Origin: an uncultured Selenomonadales bacterium
Lineage (GTDB): Bacteria > Bacillota > Negativicutes > Selenomonadales > Selenomonadaceae
Length of the DNA stretch: 64,000 nt
Direction: 5' to 3'
Assembly (NCBI GenBank): GCA_900315155.1
Contig: OMYB01000002.1
Location: 1-64,000, forward strand
Shown: positions 1 to 8,601 of the stretch, piece after piece
Layout: every line of letters begins with the position of its first letter
Numbering within the stretch: the stretch's first letter is position 1
Position numbers and translations under genes: made by a program
Notes under the pieces: generated by a model
Told to the model about the DNA's origin: nothing
What the model saw: only the letters and a program-made list of their open reading frames with translations
Database searches by the model: none

Positions 1-80
1 CAGATATCACATCTGGCTTTATCATGTTGCATGATCTACATTGTTTAGTTTTCAGAGAACAACTCCATCGCTTCAAGCGA
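1..80 (-). other. rRNA operon leader (partial, runs off the left edge)
   Basis: This stretch lies just downstream, on the minus strand, of a strong rRNA-type promoter. It contains a CTCTGAAAACTAAACAATG-like string (about 40-58, minus strand) that resembles rRNA leader and spacer antitermination/processing sequences in Firmicutes. The rRNA genes themselves would lie beyond position 1 and are not seen, so the rRNA assignment is inference from promoter quality and leader style. Confidence 0.5.
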
Positions 81-87
81 CTATGTT

Positions 88-116
88 AGTATAGCGCGTC
101 CGCGCTTCCATGTCAA
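88..116 (-). promoter_or_regulatory. Strong sigma70 promoter, rRNA type
   Basis: Read on the minus strand, TTGACA (111-116) is separated by exactly 17 bp from TATACT (88-93). This near-consensus promoter fires toward the left edge. No open reading frame follows it inside the window, which fits a stable-RNA operon starting just outside. Confidence 0.8.
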
Positions 117-164
117 CACTTTTTATAAAACTTTTTCAAATAAATTTTTGTCATTTTTGAGATC

Positions 165-190
165 AAAAAAGCCCCGGCCGAAGTCGGGGC
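165..190 (-). terminator. Intrinsic terminator of the tRNA unit
   Basis: A GC-rich hairpin (arms gcccc and ggggc extended by ggc/gtc pairs, 171-190) is followed on the minus strand by a run of six T (165-170). It closes the tRNA-Tyr/tRNA-Met transcript before the next promoter. Confidence 0.85.
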
Positions 191-204
191 TTGATGATTC
201 AAGA

Positions 205-281
205 TGGTGGCGGCACAGAGATTCGAACTCCGGACACTGCGGGTATGAACCGCATGCTCTAGCCAACTGAGCTATGCCGCC
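205..281 (-). tRNA. tRNA-Met (CAT)
   Basis: A 77-nt cloverleaf on the minus strand. The acceptor pairs GGCGGCA with TGCCGCC, the anticodon stem TGCGG/CCGCA closes a TTCATAC loop (anticodon CAT), the T arm has GTTCGAATC, and the CCA is genome-encoded (205-207). The fully paired acceptor end argues for an elongator rather than an initiator tRNA. A tRNA-Ile with lysidine-modified CAT cannot be excluded by eye. Confidence 0.9.
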
Positions 282-285
282 ATAG

Positions 286-371
286 TGGTGGGCAGGGATG
301 GATTCGAACCATCGTAATCCGAAGATGACAGATTTACAGTCTGTTCCCTTTAACCACTCGGGCACCTACCC
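286..371 (-). tRNA. tRNA-Tyr (GTA)
   Basis: An 86-nt class II tRNA on the minus strand with a long variable arm. The anticodon loop CTGTAAA gives anticodon GTA, the acceptor is GGGTAGG/CCTGCCC, and CCA is encoded at 286-288. It lies 4 nt upstream of tRNA-Met and is co-transcribed with it. Confidence 0.93.
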
Positions 372-400
372 GTTAACAACAAGCGTTGATAACATAAAGT

Positions 401-429
401 ATTATACAGAACTCACCAACACTTGTCAA
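401..429 (-). promoter_or_regulatory. Consensus promoter of the tRNA-Tyr/tRNA-Met unit
   Basis: TTGACA (424-429, minus strand), 17 bp, TATAAT (401-406): a perfect sigma70 consensus. It starts only about 7 bp after the ftsZ stop codon. No terminator was seen between ftsZ and the tRNAs, so readthrough from ftsZ is also possible. Confidence 0.9.
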
Positions 430-435
430 GTATTT

Positions 436-1626
436 TTATTTTTTACGCATCCAAACCGGAATATCGATCTCCCAGTTCGGCTGTTTCGGCTGCTGAACCT
501 GCTGGGCAGGCTGTACCGGCTGCTGGGCCTGCTGCGTCTGCTGCATGGCCGCCTGGCCCTGCTGTGGCATGCCCTGCGTCATCGGAGGCACCTGCTGCGC
601 TGCTGCGGTCTGCTGAGCCGCGAGTTTGCTGGCAGGTATACCAATCTCCTCCTGCGCGTCAAAGCCCGTAGCGATAACGGTAACGCGGACCGTATCCCCC
701 AGCGTATCGTCGATGGCAGCACCCCAGATGATGTTTGCCTGATCGTCAACGACCTGGCGGATGGCGCTCGAAGCCTCGGTGACCTCATACATGCTGAGGT
801 TCTCCTCAGTACCCGTAACGTTGAGCAGGACGCCGCGTGCACCGTCGATGCTCGTCTCGAGCAGTGGGGATTTGATGGCGATCTTGGCAGCCTCGACCGC
901 CGCATTCTCGCCCGTCGCCTCGCCGATACCCATGAGGGCAGAGCCGGAATTGCTCATGATGTTCTTGACATCTGCAAAGTCCAGGTTGATGAGGCCCGGG
1001 ATAGCGATCAGGTCCGAAATACCTTTGACACCCTGACGCAGGACATCATCGGCAATCGTGAAGGCTTCCGTAATCGGCGTCTTCTTGTCGACGACCTGCA
1101 TGAGACGGTCATTCGGAATCGTAATGATCGTATCCACATGCTTTTTAAGGTTTTCGATACCGCTGTCTGCGTTGCGGCGGCGCGTCATGCCTTCGAAGGA
1201 GAACGGACGCGTAACCACACCGACGGTCAGCGCACCGATTTCGCGGGCGCACTCAGCGACGACTGGAGCTGCACCGGTACCTGTACCGCCGCCCATGCCG
1301 GCCGTAACAAAGACCATATCGGCACCGCGCAAAGCCTCGACGATGTCATCACGGCTCTCCTCCGCCGCTTTCTGGCCGATCTCCGGTTTTGCGCCGGCAC
1401 CGAGGCCGCGCGTCAGTTTCTCACCGATCTGCATGCGTTTCGGCGCCTTGGATTTCAGCAGTGCCTGTGCATCCGTATTCACGGCAATGAACTCAACACC
1501 CTGCAGGCCAAAATCGATCATGCGGTTGACGGCGTTGCTGCCGCCGCCGCCAACACCGATTACCTTGATCTTTGCGAGCTGGCCCTGCTCATTATCATCC
1601 AATTCAAACACTCTGTAAACCCCCAT
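436..1626 (-). CDS. ftsZ: Cell division GTPase FtsZ
   Basis: The tubulin-like GTPase that forms the cytokinetic Z-ring. Visible are the N-terminal nucleotide-binding glycines [13 protein letters not shown] (24-36), the tubulin signature GGGTGTG (112-118) and the T7 synergy loop NLDFADV (214-220). A Gln/Pro-rich unstructured linker (about 333-383) leads to a basic C-terminal peptide ending [10 protein letters not shown], the usual docking site for FtsA, SepF or ZapD-type partners. The 396-residue length is normal. An alternative GTG start five codons in (1611), giving MFELDD, has a better G-rich spacer and is plausible. It follows ftsQ after a 140-bp gap holding a GGATGCCGG/CCGGCGTCC hairpin. 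No ftsA lies between them, unlike the common Firmicute order. Confidence 0.98.
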   Translation of the reverse strand: MGVYRVFELDDNEQGQLAKIKVIGVGGGGSNAVNRMIDFGLQGVEFIAVNTDAQALLKSKAPKRMQIGEKLTRGLGAGAKPEIGQKAAEESRDDIVEALRGADMVFVTAGMGGGTGTGAAPVVAECAREIGALTVGVVTRPFSFEGMTRRRNADSGIENLKKHVDTIITIPNDRLMQVVDKKTPITEAFTIADDVLRQGVKGISDLIAIPGLINLDFADVKNIMSNSGSALMGIGEATGENAAVEAAKIAIKSPLLETSIDGARGVLLNVTGTEENLSMYEVTEASSAIRQVVDDQANIIWGAAIDDTLGDTVRVTVIATGFDAQEEIGIPASKLAAQQTAAAQQVPPMTQGMPQQGQAAMQQTQQAQQPVQPAQQVQQPKQPNWEIDIPVWMRKK

Positions 1627-1766
1627 GCGATTATTTTCGAGGGATGACGGGACGCCGGTCCGGCATCCGTAAAATCCCCATATTCGTTACTGTAGTTATG
1701 CAGTTATAGCTATACCTTTATAATTTTACCATCAATCCGGTCGGATTTCCATAGGTAACAGGAAAC

Positions 1767-2555
1767 TTATTTGATTTTTTCCGGTGCATCCGGGTTAAAA
1801 TCACGCAATCGGATATAGGGAGCTTTAAAACGGAAGTCCACGAAATCAATGAGGTGCTTGCTTGCAGGCAAGGCATCGAGGAAATCCTGCGTCAGCTTCG
1901 CCTTTTCCTCCAGCCGGTCATCGAGGCTGCCGAGCCGGATCTGCACCGAGCTCGTGGTATAGGCGATGACCGCATCCGGATTTCCGACATAGATTTCAGA
2001 AAGCATATCGAGCGCATGATTGTCGAGCTTTCCCAGGAAGGCGAGTGCTCTGCTGATGTTCTCGTCGCTGTTGTCATCCCCTACGAACTTATCCTGGATG
2101 ACCACGCCTGTGACCAGAGGCAGAGGAGCCTGTCGAAGGTTTTTGTAGCTTGCTACAATCTTGCCTTCACGGCCCAGGTCGGCATAACCGTAGTTGCTTT
2201 CCACGGTGGCCAGCGGCCGCCGTTCCTCAATCGTAATATCGAGGGTATCCGGGAACTGGCGGCGTACGACGGCCGACTCGATGCGCAGGTCTTTCATCAG
2301 GTTTGCCGTCACCTGATCCGTCTCCAGCTGAAAAAGAGGCTGTCCCTTGTATACGCGGCCGATTTCCACAATATCGTTATCCTGCAGGTACTGGTTGCCA
2401 TGGACGACGATGCGCTGGACCGTAAAAAGCGGCGTATAGATGATCACGGCAATGAGGATGCCGCAGATGAGCAGGAAGAGTCCTCCTTTGATGACTCTCC
2501 GCGGGCTTCTCCTGCGTCTCACTTTATGCTGTGGCTGTTCTTCCCGCTGTTCCAT
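1767..2555 (-). CDS. ftsQ: Cell division protein FtsQ/DivIB
   Basis: A bitopic division protein bridging early and late divisome proteins. It has a highly basic cytoplasmic N-terminus (RRRRSPRRVIKGG), one membrane segment (FLLICGILIAVIIY), then a POTRA domain beginning FTVQRIVVHGNQYL with the typical DI-EIG and F-ETDQV pattern, and a beta domain. The ATG at 2555 is chosen because CAGGAG lies 9-10 nt upstream. A longer TTG-started frame (to 2609) would begin inside a terminator hairpin. The product is 262 residues. It lies downstream of ddl and upstream of ftsZ. Confidence 0.93.
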   Translation of the reverse strand: MEQREEQPQHKVRRRRSPRRVIKGGLFLLICGILIAVIIYTPLFTVQRIVVHGNQYLQDNDIVEIGRVYKGQPLFQLETDQVTANLMKDLRIESAVVRRQFPDTLDITIEERRPLATVESNYGYADLGREGKIVASYKNLRQAPLPLVTGVVIQDKFVGDDNSDENISRALAFLGKLDNHALDMLSEIYVGNPDAVIAYTTSSVQIRLGSLDDRLEEKAKLTQDFLDALPASKHLIDFVDFRFKAPYIRLRDFNPDAPEKIK

Positions 2556-2595
2556 GCGATCATCTCCTGTCTCCGTTTTTTCTTCGCCCGCGTGC

Positions 2596-2621
2596 AAAAA
2601 GCCGGACAAGTCTTGCCCGGC
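2596..2621 (-). terminator. Intrinsic terminator between ddl and ftsQ
   Basis: On the minus strand GCCGGGC (2615-2621) pairs with GTCCGGC (2601-2607, one G-U pair) around a 7-nt loop and is followed by TTTTT (2596-2600). It lies 10 bp after the ddl stop, so it may separate or attenuate ftsQ-ftsZ expression from the mur genes. Confidence 0.7.
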
Positions 2622-2630
2622 CGGTTTTCC

Positions 2631-3572
2631 TTATTTCTGATAACCTGCCATCTCGAGGATGCGGGCGCAGAGCTCTGGGAATTCGATGTCCATGGCACGG
2701 CCTGCATCCGGAACGAGAGAGAGCTCCGTCATGCCCGGTACCGAATTGACCTCGATGACATACGGCGTGCCATCCTCTGCGAGCATCATGTCGACGCGCG
2801 CCACGCCGCGGCAGCCGCATGCTGTAAAGGTCTTGACGGCAAGATCCTGGATCTCCTTCGTCTTTTCCTCGGACACACGCGCCGGGATGATGTGGTGCGA
2901 AGCACCTTTCGTGTACTTGCTCTCGTAGTCGTAACGGCCGGATTCCGTCGTGATCTCGATGATCGGGAATGCTTCTTTCTTCTCCGCATTGCCCCATACG
3001 GCAACGGTGAGTTCCATGCCCTTGATGAACTGCTCGATGAGCACTTCTTCGTCGTACTGGAACGCATCGGTCAGGGCTTTCTTGAGCGCATCGGATTTCT
3101 CGACGATGTAAACGCCGATGCTCGAGCCCTGGGAAGAAGCCTTGACGACGACCGGCAGGGAAAATTCCTTCTCGATCTCCGCAGCCAGGTCGCGCTGCTC
3201 CATCTCATAGCGGTGATAAATCTTCGCACGCGGCGTGGAAATATGCTCGGCCTCGCAGACGCGCTTCGTTGCCGCCTTATCCATCGTGATGGCCGCCGCA
3301 AGGACACCCGAGCCCGTGTACGGGATGCCGAGCATTTCGAGCGTACCCTGGATGAGGCCGTCTTCGCCGTATTTGCCATGCAGGGCATTGAATACGATGG
3401 CGCAGCCGCTCTTTTTGATATCCTCCGCAAACGTCTCCGGCTTCAGTTCCATGCCGACAGCGTTGTAGCCTTTGCTCTGCAGTGCCTTGAGGATGGCCGA
3501 CCCCGTCTGGCGGGAAATCTCAGCCTCGGTGGACGTGCCGCCCATGACGACGACGATTTTATCGTTGCTCAT
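2631..3572 (-). CDS. ddl: D-alanine--D-alanine ligase
   Basis: An ATP-grasp ligase making D-Ala-D-Ala for the MurF step in the cytoplasm. It starts MSNDKIVVVMGGTSTEAEISRQTG, the family's N-terminal substrate site. It has HGKYGEDGLIQGTLE, PYTGSGVLAAAITMDKAATK, the Ser/Gly-rich ATP loop KASSQGSSIGV and the metal-binding C-terminal VARVDMMLAEDGTPYVIEVNSVPGMT split across the last third. 313 residues matches DdlB-type enzymes. It is the last gene of the mur run before an intrinsic terminator. Confidence 0.97.
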   Translation of the reverse strand: MSNDKIVVVMGGTSTEAEISRQTGSAILKALQSKGYNAVGMELKPETFAEDIKKSGCAIVFNALHGKYGEDGLIQGTLEMLGIPYTGSGVLAAAITMDKAATKRVCEAEHISTPRAKIYHRYEMEQRDLAAEIEKEFSLPVVVKASSQGSSIGVYIVEKSDALKKALTDAFQYDEEVLIEQFIKGMELTVAVWGNAEKKEAFPIIEITTESGRYDYESKYTKGASHHIIPARVSEEKTKEIQDLAVKTFTACGCRGVARVDMMLAEDGTPYVIEVNSVPGMTELSLVPDAGRAMDIEFPELCARILEMAGYQK

Positions 3573-3622
3573 ATCGTTGTTTTCTCCTTTATTTCCGTGA
3601 TCCCGATTCCAGATGGCCTAGT

Positions 3623-5026
3623 TCAGGCCTTCAGCATGTCAACGAGTTCCTCGCTCGTCTTATAGATATCGCCGGCGCCCATCGTGATGATGAGATCACC
3701 TTCCTTGCAATGGTCTTTGAGATACGGTGCAATCTTTTCGCGGTCCTTGATGTAGACGACCTTCTGACCGGACTGTTTTTCGACTTCCTTGAGGATGGTC
3801 TCGCCGTTGATGCCCGGAATCGGGGCTTCGCCGGCAGCATAGACATCCGTGAGAATCAGCAGATCGGCAGCGACGAAAGCCTTGCCGAATTCCTCGTGCA
3901 GGAGCTGCGTGCGGGAATAACGGTGCGGCTGGAAGGCGCAGATGAGGCGGCCCGGCCTGGTCTGGCGAGCCGCGCCAAGCGTTGCAGCGATTTCCGTCGG
4001 ATGATGTGCGTAGTCGTCGACCACCCAGACGCCCTGCTCGCGGCCCTTCGTCTGGAAACGGCGCTTGGCACCGTGGAAGGCGGCGAGACCGGCAGCGAGC
4101 TTTTCGAACGGCACGCCGATGGACAGGCCGACGACGATGCAGGCCATGGCATCGAGCACGTTATGGCGGCCCGGGATGTTCAGGTCGATATGGCCGAGCT
4201 CCTCCTCACCATGAAAGACATCAAAGGAAATGCCCGAGCCGCTGTGCGCGATGTTTTTCGCGTTATAGTCTGCCTCGTGCTCGATGCCGTAGGAAATATA
4301 TTTGCGGTCGATCTTCTTTGCGATATTGCGCAGGTTCTCGTTCTCGAAGCAGAGCACGGCATAGCCTGTTTCCTTGTCCGTGTTCTCGATGAACTGTGTG
4401 AAGGCCTTGATGATGTTCTCCATCGTGCCGTAGTGATCCATGTGATCGTCTTCGACGTTCGTGACGACGGCGATATGCGGATGAAGTTTCAGGAACGAGC
4501 CATCGCTCTCATCGGCCTCCGAAACGAGATAGTCGCTTGTGCCGAGCTGGGCGTTCGTGCCGAGATCCGGCACTTCGCCGCCGACGACGATCGTCGGGGA
4601 TACGCCGGCTTTCTCGAGTGCCACGCCGATCATCGAGGTCGTCGTCGTCTTGCCATGTGCACCGGCAACAGCGATGCCTTTGTACTCGTTGACGAGCGCC
4701 GCATTGATATCGCTGCGATGCAGCTTGCGGATACCGAGATCACGTGCAGCGAGCACTTCCGGATTATCAAAGGGGATGGCTGTCGATACGACGATAGCAT
4801 CGACGCCGCGGACGTTCTCTGCACGCTGGCCGCCGAGATAGATGGTCGCACCGAGTTCGCGCAGGTTGCGGATGATGTCCGAATCGCTGCGGTCCGAACC
4901 GGATACCTCATAGCCGAGCTCAACCATGATGCGCGCGAGTGGGCTCATGCCAGCGCCGCCGATACCGACAAAATGGATTTTCTGGATTCCTGCAAGCTCC
5001 TTGAGCTGTTTCTTCAATTTCCTCAC
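3623..5026 (-). CDS. murC: UDP-N-acetylmuramate--L-alanine ligase
   Basis: Adds L-Ala to UDP-MurNAc, the first amino acid of the peptidoglycan stem. It has the Rossmann loop HFVGIGGAGMSPLA (18-31), the Mur-ligase P-loop GAHGKTTTT (122-130) and the EADESDGSF metal/substrate motif. 467 residues, normal. It starts at GTG (5026), with AGGAAATAAGG immediately upstream. It lies between murG and ddl; murB, often next to murC, is absent from this window. Confidence 0.97.
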   Translation of the reverse strand: MRKLKKQLKELAGIQKIHFVGIGGAGMSPLARIMVELGYEVSGSDRSDSDIIRNLRELGATIYLGGQRAENVRGVDAIVVSTAIPFDNPEVLAARDLGIRKLHRSDINAALVNEYKGIAVAGAHGKTTTTSMIGVALEKAGVSPTIVVGGEVPDLGTNAQLGTSDYLVSEADESDGSFLKLHPHIAVVTNVEDDHMDHYGTMENIIKAFTQFIENTDKETGYAVLCFENENLRNIAKKIDRKYISYGIEHEADYNAKNIAHSGSGISFDVFHGEEELGHIDLNIPGRHNVLDAMACIVVGLSIGVPFEKLAAGLAAFHGAKRRFQTKGREQGVWVVDDYAHHPTEIAATLGAARQTRPGRLICAFQPHRYSRTQLLHEEFGKAFVAADLLILTDVYAAGEAPIPGINGETILKEVEKQSGQKVVYIKDREKIAPYLKDHCKEGDLIITMGAGDIYKTSEELVDMLKA

Positions 5027-5050
5027 CCTTATTTCCTATCAACCAACGAT

Positions 5051-6172
5051 TCAATGTTTCTCATGGCCGGATGCGAGTTCCAGCACCATTTCCGCGATAT
5101 CCGATGCCGCCTGAGGCCGCCCGAGTGTTCGGCTGGCTGCAGCCATCTGCTCCAGTTTCTCCGGCTCACTGAGCAGTTCCGTGAGTACGGAGGAAAGGAC
5201 CTCCGGTGTGAGATCGCGATTCAGGATCATGCGCGCCGCACCTGCCTCTTCGAGCGCGCGGGCATTGTGCTCCTGATGGTTCTCTGCCGCATACGGATAC
5301 GGAATCAGGACGGACGGGATACCGCGTGCCGTCAGCTCGGCGAGACCCGTGGCCCCTGCGCGGAACACCGCGAGGTCAGCCATAGCCTGTGCCTGCGGCA
5401 TATTGTACAGATAGGGAACGACCTTGACATGGCTGACCGCATCGAGATCCGTACCCGTCTCGCGGATGCGGCCGAGGATATCCTCGTACTCCTTCTTGCC
5501 CGTCACGAGCAGGAACTGTACCTCGGTATGCTTCACTGCCTCGGCGATGACGGGAACCATCGCACGGTTGATGGCGCGTGCGCCGCGGCTGCCACCCGAG
5601 ACAAGCACCGTTTTTTTCTCCGGGTCGAAACCAAAAGCCTTCGCCCCCTCCGCGCGCGTTGCCGTCATGACCTCGCTGCGGATCGGGTTGCCCGTGTAGA
5701 CGACTTTATCCGCAGGGAAATGCTTCATAGCCTCCGGTGTACCGACGGCAATCTTCGTGACGAACTTCGACAGGATTTTGTTCGTGATGCCCGGCACGAC
5801 GTTCTGCTCCTGGATGAGCGTCGGTACGTGCATGAGACTCGACGCGAGCAGGATGGGTCCGCAGACGTAGCCGCCCGTTCCGACCGCCGCATCGGGATGG
5901 AACTGCTTCACGATGTGCATGGCCTTGGCAACGCCCGCCATAGCCTTGCCCGCCCGTACGAGATTTGCCGGCGTCAGATGGCGTTCGAAACCCTGGATAT
6001 CGACCGTCGTAAAGGGCAGCCCTTCTTTCGGGATGATATCCGACTCGAGGCCGCGCTTCGTTCCCACATAGAGGAAGTTCGCGTCCGGGCATTTCGCCTG
6101 AATCGTGCGGATAATGGTGAGGGCCGGGTAGATGTGTCCGCCCGTTCCCCCGCCGGAAACGATGATGTTCAC
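5051..6172 (-). CDS. murG: Undecaprenyl-PP-MurNAc-pentapeptide GlcNAc transferase
   Basis: A GT-B glycosyltransferase at the inner membrane face that converts lipid I to lipid II. It starts MNIIVSGGGTGGHIYPAL, the first glycine-rich loop. GTGGYVCGP follows, then QEQNVVPGITNK, VSGGSRGARAIN at the domain junction and FRAGATGLAEL with the C-terminal UDP-GlcNAc site. 373 residues, typical. It lies 17 bp after murD. An ftsW/spoVE gene, usual between murD and murG in many Firmicutes, is missing. Confidence 0.97.
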   Translation of the reverse strand: MNIIVSGGGTGGHIYPALTIIRTIQAKCPDANFLYVGTKRGLESDIIPKEGLPFTTVDIQGFERHLTPANLVRAGKAMAGVAKAMHIVKQFHPDAAVGTGGYVCGPILLASSLMHVPTLIQEQNVVPGITNKILSKFVTKIAVGTPEAMKHFPADKVVYTGNPIRSEVMTATRAEGAKAFGFDPEKKTVLVSGGSRGARAINRAMVPVIAEAVKHTEVQFLLVTGKKEYEDILGRIRETGTDLDAVSHVKVVPYLYNMPQAQAMADLAVFRAGATGLAELTARGIPSVLIPYPYAAENHQEHNARALEEAGAARMILNRDLTPEVLSSVLTELLSEPEKLEQMAAASRTLGRPQAASDIAEMVLELASGHEKH

Positions 6173-6189
6173 GCTCGATCTCCTCTCCC

Positions 6190-7563
6190 TTACTCCGGCA
6201 TCGCCATAACGAGGCGCTTGAAATCGCGGCCGCGCACGGCCATGTTATCATACATATCAAAACTTGCGCAGGCCGGGGAAAGCAGGACCGTCTGCGGCTC
6301 CTTTGCCATATCGTGTGCGATGGAAACGGCTTTCTCCATCGAGTAACCTGCCTCGAAAATCTGCGACTCCGGGTAGCCGTTCTTTACGGCCTCTTTGTGG
6401 AAGCGCTCTGCCGCATCGCCGATGAGGATGAGTGCATCCGTGCGCTCCTTGACGAGACCCATGAACTCCGTGAGGTCCGTCATCTTATCATCGCCGCCCG
6501 CGAGCAGGATGATATGGCCTGGGAACGAAAGCAGCGCCTTCTCTGCCGAATCCGTATTCGTCGCCTTCGAATCGTTGTAATAAGGGACGCCGGCGACCGT
6601 GCGCACATACTCGAGACGATGCTCGACGCCCTGGAAGGATTTCAGGACCTGGACGATGGCCTGCGGCGCGCAGCCGGCGAGGAAGGCGATAGCAGAAGCC
6701 GCCAGGGCATTTTCGACGTTGTGCCCGCCCCGGATGCCGAGCTCGTCGACGGCGCAGAGCGGATACTCCTGGCCATCCCAACGGATGACGAGGCGGTTAT
6801 CCCGGACGAAAGCGCCCTCTGCGAGCTCTTCGCGGCGGCTGAAGTAGCAGACGCGGCTCAGGGCGCGCTCCTTCATGCCGCGCGTGCGCGCATCGTCGTA
6901 GTTCAGCACGAGGAAATCCGATGCCGTCTGCTCGGCGAAGATTTTCTCCTTCATCGCCTGATAGACGTCCATGGTCTTGTGGCGGATGATATGGTCCGGC
7001 GTCACGTTGAGCACCGCCGCAATATGCGGATGGAAATGTTTCGATCCCTCCATCTGGAAGCTCGAGATTTCTGCGACGATACAGCCGTCAGCACCGATTT
7101 TCAGCGCCGTCTCCGAAAGAGGCACGCCGATATTGCCGGCAACGCCGACCTTTTCCTTCGGGAACTTCGTCTCCATGAGCAGGCCCGTGAGGGTCGTCGT
7201 CGTCGTCTTGCCGTTCGTCCCCGTGATCGCGAGAATCGGGGACTGCGCGAGCTCCTGAGCGAGCTCGACTTCACTGAGTACGCGGATGCCGCGCGCGTAG
7301 GCTTTCTGAACCAGCGGGATGGCAACGGGAACAGCAGGGGCCACGATGACCGCATCGACGCCGTCGAGCAGGCTTTCCTGCTGCGGGCCGAAAACGAGCC
7401 CGACACCGAGCTCGCGCATCTCCGTGAAATCTGCCTGGATATCGCTCTCCGCCTTGGCATCGCTGAGCACGACCTCTGCCCCGGCTTTTTTCGTGATGCG
7501 CGCGGCAGCAAAACTGCTGATGCCGGCACCGACGATGAGGATTTTCTTACCTTTGAGATTCAT
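6190..7563 (-). CDS. murD: UDP-N-acetylmuramoylalanine--D-glutamate ligase
   Basis: Adds D-Glu to UDP-MurNAc-L-Ala. It has an N-terminal Rossmann fold starting KKILIVGAGISSFAAA, the ATP P-loop GTNGKTTTTT (115-124), the EISSFQME motif typical of MurD and the C-terminal DSKATNTDSAEKAL and LLAGGDDK segments. 457 residues. It starts at ATG 7563, 15 bp downstream of mraY. Confidence 0.97.
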   Translation of the reverse strand: MNLKGKKILIVGAGISSFAAARITKKAGAEVVLSDAKAESDIQADFTEMRELGVGLVFGPQQESLLDGVDAVIVAPAVPVAIPLVQKAYARGIRVLSEVELAQELAQSPILAITGTNGKTTTTTLTGLLMETKFPKEKVGVAGNIGVPLSETALKIGADGCIVAEISSFQMEGSKHFHPHIAAVLNVTPDHIIRHKTMDVYQAMKEKIFAEQTASDFLVLNYDDARTRGMKERALSRVCYFSRREELAEGAFVRDNRLVIRWDGQEYPLCAVDELGIRGGHNVENALAASAIAFLAGCAPQAIVQVLKSFQGVEHRLEYVRTVAGVPYYNDSKATNTDSAEKALLSFPGHIILLAGGDDKMTDLTEFMGLVKERTDALILIGDAAERFHKEAVKNGYPESQIFEAGYSMEKAVSIAHDMAKEPQTVLLSPACASFDMYDNMAVRGRDFKRLVMAMPE

Positions 7564-7578
7564 GATATTGCCTCCCTG

Positions 7579-8538
7579 TTACGGCAGCATAGCGAGTCCG
7601 GCGACACCGGCCAGCAGGCCGACCGCCCAGAACACCGTAACGACTTTCCATTCCGACCAGCCGCCGAGCTCGAAATGGTGGTGGATCGGGCTCATGCGGA
7701 ACACGCGCTTGCCTGTTGTCTGGAAGGAAATGACCTGAATGATAACCGAAAGGGCCTCGCAGACGAAGATGAGGCCGATGATGGCGAGCAGCACCTCCGT
7801 ATGCGTGAGGATACCGACGGCTGCGAAAGCGCCGCCCAGCGCCAGCGAGCCCGTATCGCCCATAAATACCTTCGCCGGATGCGCATTGAAGCGCAGGAAG
7901 CCGAGGCAGGCACCGACGATAGCCACGCAGAAAATCGCGAGATCCGGATGTCCCGTGAGCAGGCAGACAACGGCATAGCAGCTGCAGGCGATGGCCACCG
8001 TTCCGGATGCGAGACCATCGAGGCCATCCGTCAGGTTGACCGCGTTCGAACCGCCGACGAGCACAAAGGGAACGAGCAGGTAGTAGCCGAAGCCGATGTT
8101 GACCGACGTATTGGCGATTGGTACCCAGACCGTCGTATCGATACCGAGCTCCTGCGTGCCGACGACCATCGTCACGATAGCGATGAGGATCTGCCCGAGC
8201 AGCTTCTGCTTTGCCTTGAGGCCGAGGTTGCGTTTCTTGACGACCTTGATGTAGTCATCGAGGAAGCCGAGCAGGAAATGGCCGAGCATGATGAACAGGG
8301 CGAGCAGCACTTCCTTCGAAAATGGGGCAACGACGAGCGTTGCGACGGTGATGCCGAGGATGATCATGATGCCGCCCATCGTCGGCGTTCCGCTCTTCGC
8401 CTGATGGCTCTTCGGTCCCTCTTCGCGGATGCTCTGGCCGAACTTCAGGCGGTGGAGCATCGGGATGAAGAACGGGCCCGAGATGAGCACAAACGCCGCC
8501 GCGATGACGGCAGCCAGCAATAACGGTTGCAAACTCAA
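7579..8538 (-). CDS. mraY: Phospho-MurNAc-pentapeptide transferase
   Basis: A polytopic membrane enzyme that transfers phospho-MurNAc-pentapeptide to undecaprenyl phosphate, giving lipid I. Visible are GTPTMGGIMI, the catalytic DDYIKV aspartates, NLTDGLDGLASG and the cytoplasmic MSPIHHHFE loop, all MraY signatures, within about ten hydrophobic segments. 319 residues. The start is TTG (8538) with GGAGACGTTATTC in front. Four GCTTTGAN repeats separate it from murF. Confidence 0.97.
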   Translation of the reverse strand: MSLQPLLLAAVIAAAFVLISGPFFIPMLHRLKFGQSIREEGPKSHQAKSGTPTMGGIMIILGITVATLVVAPFSKEVLLALFIMLGHFLLGFLDDYIKVVKKRNLGLKAKQKLLGQILIAIVTMVVGTQELGIDTTVWVPIANTSVNIGFGYYLLVPFVLVGGSNAVNLTDGLDGLASGTVAIACSCYAVVCLLTGHPDLAIFCVAIVGACLGFLRFNAHPAKVFMGDTGSLALGGAFAAVGILTHTEVLLAIIGLIFVCEALSVIIQVISFQTTGKRVFRMSPIHHHFELGGWSEWKVVTVFWAVGLLAGVAGLAMLP

Positions 8539-8560
8539 GAATAACGTCTCCTAACTTTAT

Positions 8561-8597
8561 GCTTTGATGCTTTGAAGCTTTGACTGCATGCTTTGTC
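8561..8597. repeat. Four short direct repeats (GCTTTGAN)
   Basis: Between murF and mraY, gctttgat (8561), gctttgaa (8569) and gctttgac (8577) are perfectly tandem. A fourth diverged copy, gctttgtc (8590), follows after 5 nt. This 60-bp gap is the longest between genes in the murE-murC run. Its function is unknown; slippage is the simplest explanation. Confidence 0.8.
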
Positions 8598-8601
8598 CTG
8601 C

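Noticed and set aside
1627-1766. Promoter for ftsZ in the ftsQ-ftsZ gap
   Set aside because: TATAGC/TATAAC strings and a TTGATG occur, but no pair has acceptable spacing, so no promoter is called. A GC hairpin is present, but its role is unclear.
2556-2609. TTG-initiated N-terminal extension of ftsQ
   Set aside because: It would begin inside a terminator hairpin and lacks a ribosome binding site; the ATG at 2555 has CAGGAG at the right distance.
3710-6346. Very long open plus-strand frame (over 800 codons) antisense to murC and murG
   Set aside because: It mirrors the codon bias of the GC-rich minus-strand genes, with a composition rich in Arg, Asp and Ala and no recognisable motif. The minus-strand reading gives intact MurC and MurG.
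6313-8523. Long plus-strand frame antisense to murD and mraY
   Set aside because: Same antisense shadow effect; no ribosome binding site and no family features.
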